A program made the position numbers and the translations under genes. From Streptomyces sp. Y2F8-2 (lineage in GTDB: Bacteria > Actinomycetota > Actinomycetes > Streptomycetales > Streptomycetaceae), in the NCBI RefSeq assembly GCF_014905555.1, contig NZ_BNGS01000006.1:124001-188000 (forward strand): 64,000 nucleotides of DNA, given 5' to 3'. The notes under the pieces were generated by a model, which was given only the letters and a program-made list of their open reading frames with translations, searched no databases and was not told the DNA's origin. Shown in pieces: positions 42,811-49,935 of the stretch. Each line of letters opens with the position of its first letter. Within the stretch, counting starts at the first letter, position 1.

Positions 42811-43454
42811 CAGGCCTGGCGAAGCTCCTCCACGGTCACGGCCGTGCCCGGCAGCGTGGAACGGGCCGGAGCCCGCAGACCGTCCAGGAACAGCTGAAGA
42901 TGGCGGTGGACGAAACGGTCGGCACTGAAGCACGCGGTACCGGCCGGGGGGCGGCTGAGCTGGGCCACGACGACCATCAGGTCACCGACGCCCACGTCGG
43001 GACGGAGCGTGCCGACCGCCTTGGCGCGGTCCATGAGCTCCTCGACGAGCCGCTCGATGCGCTCGCGCGCCGCTTCCAGGTCCGGGTGGTGCTTGTCGAA
43101 CGTGCTGGAGAGCATCGGGCACAGCGCGCTGACCCGCTCGTCGGCGGCGGCGTGCGCGAAGCGCTCCAGCGCCTCGAAGGGGTCGGTGTCCTCGGCCAGC
43201 GCCCTTTCCGCGACCTCGGAGGTACGGTCCATGACCGAGCAGACGACGTCGCGGACGAGGGCGTCGCGGTCGGGGAAGTTGCGGTACACCGTGGCGTTGC
43301 CGACGCCGGCCCGACGGGCGATCTCGTCGAACGGCACGTCGGGGCCGAACTCGACGAACATCTCCCGGGCGGCGGTGACGATCCGCTCCCGGTTGCGCAG
43401 GGCATCGGCCCGGGGCCGGGACGCCCGTCGCTGCACGGGGGTGGCGGTCTGCAC
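42810..43454 (-). CDS. TetR/AcrR family transcriptional regulator
   Basis: A 214-residue repressor: HTH at about 25-65 (VPFDEIARRAGVGNATVYR, NFPDRDALVRDV), followed by a helical sensor domain with SAL CPMLSS and a tail TVEELRQA. GTG start at 43454. It precedes the DHA2 exporter on the same strand, and two GGGGA-N5-TCCCC palindromes sit in its promoter, so it probably represses both itself and the exporter. Confidence 0.88.
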   Translation of the reverse strand: MQTATPVQRRASRPRADALRNRERIVTAAREMFVEFGPDVPFDEIARRAGVGNATVYRNFPDRDALVRDVVCSVMDRTSEVAERALAEDTDPFEALERFAHAAADERVSALCPMLSSTFDKHHPDLEAARERIERLVEELMDRAKAVGTLRPDVGVGDLMVVVAQLSRPPAGTACFSADRFVHRHLQLFLDGLRAPARSTLPGTAVTVEELRQA

Positions 43455-43492
43455 GGCGTACTCCTGGCTGAGTGACGGGGTGATCTCGATCC

Positions 43493-43547
43493 GGGGATTC
43501 AGTCCCCGTTTCGCTCGGACACAGGGCTAAACGGGGAATCGGTCCCC
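43493..43547. promoter_or_regulatory. Paired TetR operators
   Basis: GGGGA-TTCAG-TCCCC (43493-43507) and GGGGA-ATCGG-TCCCC (43533-43547) are 5-5-5 palindromes with centres 40 bp apart. Both are flanked by AAACG on the facing sides (CCCCGTTT and AAACGGGG), so the whole 55-bp region is itself an inverted repeat. This is about 40-95 bases upstream of the tetR start. Confidence 0.75.
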
Positions 43548-43764
43548 GGTTATTTCGCCAACACGGATTAATTTCATGTGACCTGAGTCACAGCACATCG
43601 GCGTCGGACGGCTCCACACCTCTCCGCCCCCACGGTCACCCCTCCCCCGCCCCCGAACCCCTCGTTCGGCCTCCCTCAACGCGCGTCCCGGCACCCCCCG
43701 GCACAGGGTGATCGCAAGGGTGCAGCCGGTGAGGCGCGGCTGCCGTGGAGCGAAGGGCCACCGC
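43548..43764. other. Intergenic, upstream of the metalloprotease
   Basis: Between the TetR operators and the M6 protease start. It is AT-richer at 43550-43600 (ttatttcgccaacacggattaatttcatgtg) and then C-rich. A promoter for the protease is likely here; no clear -35/-10 pair or gene is visible. Confidence 0.4.
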
Positions 43765-45039
43765 ATGCAGCCGTTCCGCCGCCGCATACGCCCGCGCCGC
43801 GCCGCCTCGCTCGCCTCGGTCACCGTCCTGACGCTGGCGGTCTCCACCTCCGCCGGCACGGCACATCTGACCACGGGCTCCACGACGGCGGGCCCCATAG
43901 CCCCGGCCCGCTCCTCGACGCTGCGCCCCTGCATGCTCCACGGTCACAACCGCGTGCTGATGCCGGAGAGCATCCCCACCCCCTCCGGCTACGCCCGCTC
44001 CACCGGCACCGTCCACGCCCTGAACCTGATGATCGACTTCTCCGACGCACCCGGACAGGGCAGCGCGCTCGACCGGCTGGCGGAGTTCGTCCCGCAGACC
44101 CGTCAGTGGTTCACCACCAGCTCCTACGGCCGCCTCGACTACCGCACCGAGGCCCCGATACGCCACTGGCTGCGCATGCCGAAGCCGTTCAGGGCGTACG
44201 GCATACAGCGCGGCGCCCCCTTCGACCCCGGCTACCGCGAACTCGTGCAGGACATCGTGACCGCCGCCGACCCCCAGGTCGACTTCCGCCACTACGACCT
44301 GGTGAACGTACTCGTCACCCCGAACGCCGGCCCCTCCGCCCTGGACACCGTCCTGTCGGTGACCTTCGCCGGCAACGCCGAAGCCCCGGTCGCCGACGGC
44401 GTCCCCGTCTCCAACGCGTCCTTCATCTACAGCCGCCAGGACGACGGCTCCGGCTCCTACCCGCAGACCGGCTTCCGGGTCCTGCCCCACGAGAACGGCC
44501 ACATCTTCGGCCTGCCCGACCTCTACACCCAGGAGGGCGGCGGCGCCGTCGGGCACTGGGACATCATGAGCGAAGACTGGGGCGCCGACAACGACATGCT
44601 GGCCTGGCACAAGTGGAAGCTCGGCTGGCTCGAGGACTCCCAGATCGCCTGTGTGACCGCGCACGGCTCATGGCAGTACACGCTGACCCCGCTGGCCCGC
44701 GCCGGGGGCCGCAAACTGGTCTTCCTGCCGTTCAGTTCCAGGGCGGGCTATGCCCTGGAGCTGCGCACTCGTGAGGGCAACGACGCGGCGGTGTGCCGGG
44801 CCGGCATCCTCGTCTACCGGGTCGACGCGGACGTCGACACCGGCAACGGCCCCATCCAGGTCTACGACTCCACGCCCGACAGCGGCGGCTGCACCCGCAG
44901 CCCGAACGTGCAGACCGAGCTGTCCGACGCGGCGTTCGTGTCCGGGCAGAGCTTCGCGGACCCCAAGGAGGGGATCGTCATCACCGTCGAGGCGAAGGCC
45001 CCCTCCGGCGACTACCGGGTACGGGTGACGCGGCGCTGA
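43765..45039 (+). CDS. Secreted M6 family metalloprotease
   Basis: A 424-residue exported protease. A basic N-terminus with RRRIRPRRAA precedes a hydrophobic segment (SLASVTVLTLAVSTSA) and an Ala/Gly cleavage region, so it is a signal peptide, perhaps Tat-type. The zinc site is HENGH (His242, Glu243, His246) followed by IFGLPD with Asp252, and WDIMS supplies the Met-turn, as in immune inhibitor A-type (M6) enzymes. ATG at 43765 with GAAGGG 7 bases upstream; a GTG at 43708 lacks one. Several Cys may form disulfides. Single gene. Confidence 0.88.
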   Translation: MQPFRRRIRPRRAASLASVTVLTLAVSTSAGTAHLTTGSTTAGPIAPARSSTLRPCMLHGHNRVLMPESIPTPSGYARSTGTVHALNLMIDFSDAPGQGSALDRLAEFVPQTRQWFTTSSYGRLDYRTEAPIRHWLRMPKPFRAYGIQRGAPFDPGYRELVQDIVTAADPQVDFRHYDLVNVLVTPNAGPSALDTVLSVTFAGNAEAPVADGVPVSNASFIYSRQDDGSGSYPQTGFRVLPHENGHIFGLPDLYTQEGGGAVGHWDIMSEDWGADNDMLAWHKWKLGWLEDSQIACVTAHGSWQYTLTPLARAGGRKLVFLPFSSRAGYALELRTREGNDAAVCRAGILVYRVDADVDTGNGPIQVYDSTPDSGGCTRSPNVQTELSDAAFVSGQSFADPKEGIVITVEAKAPSGDYRVRVTRR

Positions 45040-45140
45040 CGCACCCGGAGGTGGTCCCACCGAAGGCATACGGGGGTCGGGGCGCCCTGCGCCGTATGTG
45101 AACACGGCGCAGGCGGCAGGCCCCGCATTACCGTGACCCC

Positions 45141-46805
45141 ATGCTCCCGAACGTCACCCCGGCCCCGGACACCACCGCCCCAGCCGAAACCGTCGCCCCC
45201 CTCATGCGCGGCCTCAACGTGCTGCGCCGGCTCACCGACGCCGACGGCAGCTGCAGCCTCAGCGCCCTGGAGCGGGCCAGCGGACTCGCCCGGTCCACGG
45301 TCGACCGGATCACGGCGACCCTCGCCCGCATGGAGTACGTCCGGCTGGACGGCCGGGACGTCGTGCTCGCGCCGCGGCTGATGGAGCTGGGCAACGCCTA
45401 CCTCGCGGCGCTGCGGCTGCCGAAGCTGCTGCACGCGCACGCGGACGCGCTCGCCGACGAGCTGGACGAGTCGGTGTCGCTCGCGGTCGCCGACCGGGAC
45501 GGCATCCGCTTCATCCACCAGGCGACCCGACGCCGCGCGATGTCGCTGAGCTTCCGCATCGGCGATCTGCTGCCCGCGGAACGCACGGCTCCGGGGCCGC
45601 TGTTCGCGACCGAGTGGGACGAGGAGGACTGGGCGCGGTGGCACGCGCGGCGGGCGGCGGACCCCGAGGACCGCCGCTTCCCGGCGGTGCCGGCGCGCAG
45701 CCGCCCGCTCGACGGCTCCGACCGCTCGGTGGGCGACGACTTCGAGGAGCGCACCGGGCAGGCGCGGGCACAGGGGTGGGCGCTGGACGACCAGTTGATC
45801 GAGCCCGGCCTGGTGGCGCTGTCCCTGCCCGTGCGGGAGGAGGACGGCAGGATCGTCTGTGTGGTGAGCGTGGTGAGCCACACCAGCCGGCACACGGCGG
45901 ACGATCTGCGCCGGGCGCTGCTGCCGCGGCTGCGCACGGCCGTCGCGGCGATGGAGCGGGAGCTGCGCGAGGCCCCGCCCGCCGTGCCCACGGCGCCGTC
46001 GGGGCTCGCGGCCTGGACGGGGGCGTCGAAGCAGGAGCTGGGGCGGGAGTTCGTGGAGTCGCTGGCCCGCGGGCTGACGGTGATCACGTCGTTCGGTGAG
46101 GGCCGCTCCGAGCTGACGCTGACGGAGGTGGCCGAGGCGACGGGTCTTGCACGGGCCACGGCACGGCGGGCGCTCATCACGTTGGAGCACCTGGGTTACG
46201 TCACCGTGCACGGCCGTTTCTTCCGGCTCACCCCGCGCGTACTGGGCCTCGGCTTCCCACCGCTGTCGCGGACGACCCTGTCGGACATCGCGACCCCGCA
46301 CCTGACCGCCCTGTCCGACCGGGTGCACGAGTCGACGTCGTTGGCGGTGCTGACCGGCGACGACATCCAGTACACGGCCCGGGTGACCCCGAGCCGCATC
46401 ATGAGCGTCAACATCACGGTCGGCGCCCGGCTGCCGGCCTACGCGACCTCGCTGGGCCGGGTGCTGCTGGCGGACGTCCCGGAGCCGCCGCTGCCCGAGC
46501 CGGCCCCGCTGACGCGGCTGACGGTCACGGACCCGGCCGAGTTGAGGGAGGTGCTGGAGCGCGTACGGCGCGACGGATACGCCCTGGTCGACGGGGAACT
46601 GGAGGAGGGGCTGCGGTCGATCGCGGTCCCGGTGCGGGAGCGCGGGGGCCGGGTGGTGGCGGCGGTCAACGTGGCCATGCACAGCAGCCGCCGTACGCCC
46701 GAGGAGTGCGTGACGGACGTCCTGCCGCAGTTGTACGCGACGGCGGCGCGGATCGAGGCGGACCTGCGTGTGGCAGGGCGGTTCCGGAGGGTGCCGAACA
46801 GCTGA
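45141..46805 (+). CDS. Tandem IclR regulator (two IclR units in one chain)
   Basis: A 554-residue protein containing two complete IclR modules: HTH at about 20-78 (LSALERASGLARSTVDRITATL) with ligand domain at 85-270, and again HTH at about 305-365 (LTEVAEATGLARATARRALITL) with ligand domain 370-545. Both ligand halves keep IPVRxxxGxxVxxV-type cores. ATG at 45141. Such duplicated IclR regulators occur in Streptomyces aromatic-acid (PcaR-like) control, but no pca genes lie here, so the target is unknown. Confidence 0.88.
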   Translation: MLPNVTPAPDTTAPAETVAPLMRGLNVLRRLTDADGSCSLSALERASGLARSTVDRITATLARMEYVRLDGRDVVLAPRLMELGNAYLAALRLPKLLHAHADALADELDESVSLAVADRDGIRFIHQATRRRAMSLSFRIGDLLPAERTAPGPLFATEWDEEDWARWHARRAADPEDRRFPAVPARSRPLDGSDRSVGDDFEERTGQARAQGWALDDQLIEPGLVALSLPVREEDGRIVCVVSVVSHTSRHTADDLRRALLPRLRTAVAAMERELREAPPAVPTAPSGLAAWTGASKQELGREFVESLARGLTVITSFGEGRSELTLTEVAEATGLARATARRALITLEHLGYVTVHGRFFRLTPRVLGLGFPPLSRTTLSDIATPHLTALSDRVHESTSLAVLTGDDIQYTARVTPSRIMSVNITVGARLPAYATSLGRVLLADVPEPPLPEPAPLTRLTVTDPAELREVLERVRRDGYALVDGELEEGLRSIAVPVRERGGRVVAAVNVAMHSSRRTPEECVTDVLPQLYATAARIEADLRVAGRFRRVPNS

Positions 46806-46825
46806 CGGGGCGACGGTCTGCGACC

Positions 46826-46881
46826 TTGCGCCCTTACGCGCTTGCGCCCTTGCGCCCTTGCGCCCTTGCGCCCACGCGCCC
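46826..46881. repeat. Seven tandem 8-bp repeats, unit TTGCGCCC
   Basis: The unit TTGCGCCC is perfect at 46826, 46842, 46850, 46858 and 46866, with variants at 46834 and 46874. It lies between the IclR stop and the end of the second receptor homologue. Confidence 0.8.
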
Positions 46882-46903
46882 TCGCGACGGAACGGCGAAC
46901 CGG

Positions 46904-47536
46904 TCAGACGACCTCCGCGTGTCTCCCCGTGGCCACCACCCTGTGCTGCGTCGGCGCCGTGGCGATGCGCGGCAGGAGCAGAGACCAGAAACGGGTGAGC
47001 GTGATACGGGACAGCCAGCGCACGTCGTGCCCGCCCAGCTCGGCGAAACCGACCGTCGCGCCGACCACCGTGGCGACGAGGTCCCGGGGTGCGACGTCGG
47101 AGAGCAGCCCGTCCCGCGCGCACCGGGCGACGATGTCCTCCACCCAGGCGTGCCACCGCTCGTGGAGGCTCACACCGCGACCGGCGTCCTCCGCGACACC
47201 GTCGAGGCAGAACCCTGCTCGCATCACGAGGTCCTGACGCAGGCTCAGCAGCAGAGCGTGGCTCGTGTCGACCAGCGCCTGCAGCGAACCGCCGAGCTGG
47301 GGCGGCGGTCGCTCGGCGGAGACGATCCGGTCGAACCGCTCGGCCGCCGCGCCCCGCACCGCCGCGGCGAGGTCGGCCTTGCTGGGGAAGTGGAAGTGCA
47401 GCGCGCCGTTGCTGACCCCGGCCCTGGCGCTGATCGCCGCCAGCGAGACCACCTCGTAGCCGTCGCGGCTGAACAGTTCGGCGGCGGACTCGATCAAGGC
47501 GTTGCGCGTGCGGACAGCACGTTCCTGCTTGGCCAT
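46904..47536 (-). CDS. Gamma-butyrolactone/butenolide receptor homologue (AvaR2-like)
   Basis: A 210-residue TetR-fold regulator starting MAKQERAVRTRNALIESAAE, the signature N-terminus of ArpA/ScbR-type receptors. HTH at about 30-52 (SLAAISARAGVSNGALHFHF), conserved Trp128 in HERWHAWVED where autoregulator receptors bind ligand. ATG at 47536. In a butenolide island this position is usually held by a pseudo-receptor that binds end products or no ligand. An operator-like site lies just upstream (47575-47592), so it is probably a target of the main receptor. Confidence 0.85.
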   Translation of the reverse strand: MAKQERAVRTRNALIESAAELFSRDGYEVVSLAAISARAGVSNGALHFHFPSKADLAAAVRGAAAERFDRIVSAERPPPQLGGSLQALVDTSHALLLSLRQDLVMRAGFCLDGVAEDAGRGVSLHERWHAWVEDIVARCARDGLLSDVAPRDLVATVVGATVGFAELGGHDVRWLSRITLTRFWSLLLPRIATAPTQHRVVATGRHAEVV

Positions 47537-47574
47537 CAGACGCTCCGTTGCTGCGCGGGTACGCTCAGGATAAC

Positions 47575-47592
47575 AAACCGTCCGTGCGGTTT
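47575..47592. promoter_or_regulatory. Autoregulatory-element (ARE)-like operator, second receptor
   Basis: AAACCG-TCCGTG-CGGTTT. The ACCG-N6-CGGT core and arms match the ArpA-type operator layout. It is 39 bases upstream of the start codon of the second receptor homologue. Confidence 0.75.
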
Positions 47593-47615
47593 TCAGCCCG
47601 AGCGGCTTGGTCGCT

Positions 47616-47656
47616 CGGCGGCTCGGCGGATTCGGCGGCTCGGCGGCTCGGCGGCT
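47616..47656. repeat. Tandem 8-bp repeats, unit CGGCGGCT
   Basis: CGGCGGCT at 47616, CGGCGGAT at 47624, then after one extra T three more perfect copies at 47633, 47641 and 47649. It lies between the P450 stop and the second receptor operator. Confidence 0.7.
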
Positions 47657-47694
47657 CGGCCGACTCGGGTTCGCCCGGCTCTGGACCGGCTCGG

Positions 47695-48927
47695 TCAGCT
47701 GGGGCGGAGCACGACGGGCAGGGCCCCGTATCCATGGACGATGAAGGACCGCACCGGTTCGATCCCGTCGAGCGGCATCGCCGCCTCCAGGTCCGGGAAG
47801 CGGGTGAAGAGCGCCGCCAGGGCGGACGTCGCCTCCAACCGGGCCAGCGGTGCGCCCAGACAGCGGTGGACACCGTGTCCGAACGCCAGGTCGTCCCTCC
47901 GGCCGGACCGCAGCACGTCGAAGACGCCCACGTCGTCCCCGTACGCCTCGGGGTCCGAGGCCGCACCCGCGAAGGAGACCAGGATCGGATCGCCCTTCCT
48001 GATGAGCACCCCGTCGAGCTCGATGTCCTCGACGGCGAACCGCATCGGCGAGTACGCGGCGGGCGCGTGCGTGCGCAGCGTCTCGGCCACCACGTCGGCC
48101 CAGTCCGCGCGGCCCTGACGGACGTGCGCCAGCTGCTCCGGGTGGGAGCACAGCGCGCCGACGGCGTTGGTGATGAGCGTGCAGGTCGTCTCCTGGCCCG
48201 CGGCGATCATCAGGTAGAGCGTGCCGAGGAGTTCCTGCTCGGTCAGCCGGCCGTCGTCGCTGTCACGGACCTCGATCAGCGCGGTGGTCAGATCGTCGCC
48301 GGGCCTGGCCCGTTTCCCCGCGACCAGCTCGCCGAGCATTCCGAAGACCCGCACCTGCGCCGCGGCCATCTCGGCCCCGGGCACGGCCGTACCGAACACC
48401 AACTCCAGGTCTGCGCAAAGCGGTTCGCGCGCCTCCTCGGCGACGCCGAACAGCTCGCAGATCACTCGCATCGGCAGCACCTTGGCGAACCGGTCCCGCA
48501 GGTCGACCACTTCGCCGTCCGGCAACGCCTCCAGCTCGTCGAGCAGTTCTCCGGTGAGCTGCTCGACGCGGGGCCGCAGCGCCTCGGTACGGCGGACGGT
48601 GAAGGCGGCGGCGACCAGCCGGCGCAGCCGGGCATGGCTGTCACCGTAGGCGAAGAGCATGTTCTCGTTCGCCACCCACGGGTACAGCGGCCAGTCCTGG
48701 CCTATGCGGCCGGCGACGAAGTCGGGCCAGTGCCGGCGGGCGTCCTTCGAGACCCGGGGATCCGTCAGGAGCCGCTTGACGTACTTCTGCCGCACGACGG
48801 CCCAGGCGCGCACCCCGCCCGGCAGCTCCACCTCGACGGCGGGGCCCTGCGACCGTAACCGCGCGGTCTCGCCCGCCAGGTCACGTCCGGTCACGTCAAG
48901 GGTGTACGGGCACGCGGTCATGTCCAT
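47695..48927 (-). CDS. cyp17: Cytochrome P450 of the butenolide signal locus (CYP17-like)
   Basis: A 410-residue soluble class I P450. I-helix A243-GQETT248, ExxR at Glu282-Arg285, heme loop FGHGVHRCLG with Cys356. In S. avermitilis the P450 between the two receptor genes hydroxylates the avenolide precursor; the same position here suggests that role, and tylosin-cluster P450s near tylP are similar. ATG at 48927 chosen; a second ATG two codons in. Leu24 is encoded by TTA (48856-48858), so full translation should require bldA tRNA. The operon partner upstream is the receptor gene 68 bases away. Confidence 0.85.
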   Translation of the reverse strand: MDMTACPYTLDVTGRDLAGETARLRSQGPAVEVELPGGVRAWAVVRQKYVKRLLTDPRVSKDARRHWPDFVAGRIGQDWPLYPWVANENMLFAYGDSHARLRRLVAAAFTVRRTEALRPRVEQLTGELLDELEALPDGEVVDLRDRFAKVLPMRVICELFGVAEEAREPLCADLELVFGTAVPGAEMAAAQVRVFGMLGELVAGKRARPGDDLTTALIEVRDSDDGRLTEQELLGTLYLMIAAGQETTCTLITNAVGALCSHPEQLAHVRQGRADWADVVAETLRTHAPAAYSPMRFAVEDIELDGVLIRKGDPILVSFAGAASDPEAYGDDVGVFDVLRSGRRDDLAFGHGVHRCLGAPLARLEATSALAALFTRFPDLEAAMPLDGIEPVRSFIVHGYGALPVVLRPS

Positions 48928-48995
48928 GGGGTGTGCACTCCGTTCGATCGGTCGGTCGGCCCTTCGGCTTTCGACGCGGTGCGCCGGCGGAGGCA

Positions 48996-49697
48996 TCACC
49001 CGCGTTTTTCTTCTTCGCGTTCTTGCTCGAGCTCTTCGGCGCGGCGTCTCATCGCGGCTTCGAACACCTTCGGCCCCCGCTCCGGAGAGAAGTCCAGGCG
49101 GACCAGGATCCCCGGCACGGCCACGGACGGCATCAGGAACCGGTAGAGATCGGCCACCCGCTCGGCCAGGTCCACCCGCCCGGTCATGATCCGCGACAGG
49201 ACCTGGACCCCGGTGAACGCCCCGACGAACAGCTTGGCGAGCGCGGCGACGTCGACGTGCGGAAGGAGTTCGCCCCTCTGCTTGGCCTCCTCGAAGAGGG
49301 CCTGCGTGTGCTCGGTCCACTCCTGCATCGGCACCCGGCGGTTGAGGTGGTCCTTGGGCGACCCCTGGTCCACGGTCAGGCGCACGCTTCCCTGGACGAT
49401 CGGATCGCCCGTGTCGCTGCGGAGCAAGTACGACAGCAGCAGCGCCTCGTCCAGCGACTCCTGCAGCTTCAGCTCCTGCTCGGGGACGCGCGGCAGCGAG
49501 GAGACCTGCTCGGCCAGCACCGCCTGGGCCAGCTCTTCCTTGGAGGTGAAGTGGAAGTACAGGGCGCCCTTGGTGACCCCCGACCTGTTCAGCACGTCGG
49601 AGATCGTCGCCGCTTCGTACCCGACCTCGTCGAACACCTGCGCAGCGGCGACCAGGATCGCCCGCCGCGTGCGAATGGCCCGCTCCTGCCGCGCCAC
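48996..49697 (-). CDS. avaR1: Gamma-butyrolactone/butenolide receptor (AvaR1-like)
   Basis: A 233-residue TetR-fold receptor. N-terminal MARQERAIRTRRAILVAAAQ and HTH ATISDVLNRSGVTKGALYFHF (about 30-50) are near-identical to ArpA/FarA/ScbR-type receptors; Trp127 (MQEWTEH) is the ligand-pocket Trp. GTG at 49697 with GAGAGGGG 7 bases upstream; upstream in-frame codons run into the operator. It is divergent from aco and precedes the P450, the arrangement of the avenolide locus. It should release target promoters when its butenolide ligand accumulates. Confidence 0.9.
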   Translation of the reverse strand: MARQERAIRTRRAILVAAAQVFDEVGYEAATISDVLNRSGVTKGALYFHFTSKEELAQAVLAEQVSSLPRVPEQELKLQESLDEALLLSYLLRSDTGDPIVQGSVRLTVDQGSPKDHLNRRVPMQEWTEHTQALFEEAKQRGELLPHVDVAALAKLFVGAFTGVQVLSRIMTGRVDLAERVADLYRFLMPSVAVPGILVRLDFSPERGPKVFEAAMRRRAEELEQEREEEKRG

Positions 49698-49729
49698 AAG
49701 CAGTCCCCTCTCCGTCGCACCGGACAATA

Positions 49730-49747
49730 AAACCAGCCAAACGGTTT
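49730..49747. promoter_or_regulatory. ARE-like operator of the receptor gene
   Basis: AAACCA-GCCAAA-CGGTTT has the same 6-6-6 architecture as 47575-47592, with one mismatch in the arms, and lies 33 bases upstream of the receptor start. Autoregulation is likely. Confidence 0.7.
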
Positions 49748-49843
49748 GACAACCCTGCTGCACCGCCCCGACAAACGGACACTCGGGAGCGAAAGGGGCT
49801 GGCCAGTGCCGGGGAGAGCCCGGAGAGACTCATGAGGGGGTTG

Positions 49844-49865
49844 AAAAGAAAACCGGTTGGTACGT
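49844..49865. promoter_or_regulatory. ARE-like operator of aco
   Basis: Centred on AACCGGTT; the right half GGTTGGTACGT matches 9 of 11 positions of the published half-site GGTCGGTATGT, the left half is degenerate. It lies 70 bases upstream of the aco start. Confidence 0.6.
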
Positions 49866-49935
49866 ATCTTCGGTCCTGCTCAGCGCCTGACTCGAGATCC
49901 AGACCCACACCAGGGACCCACCCAGGGAAAGCCCC

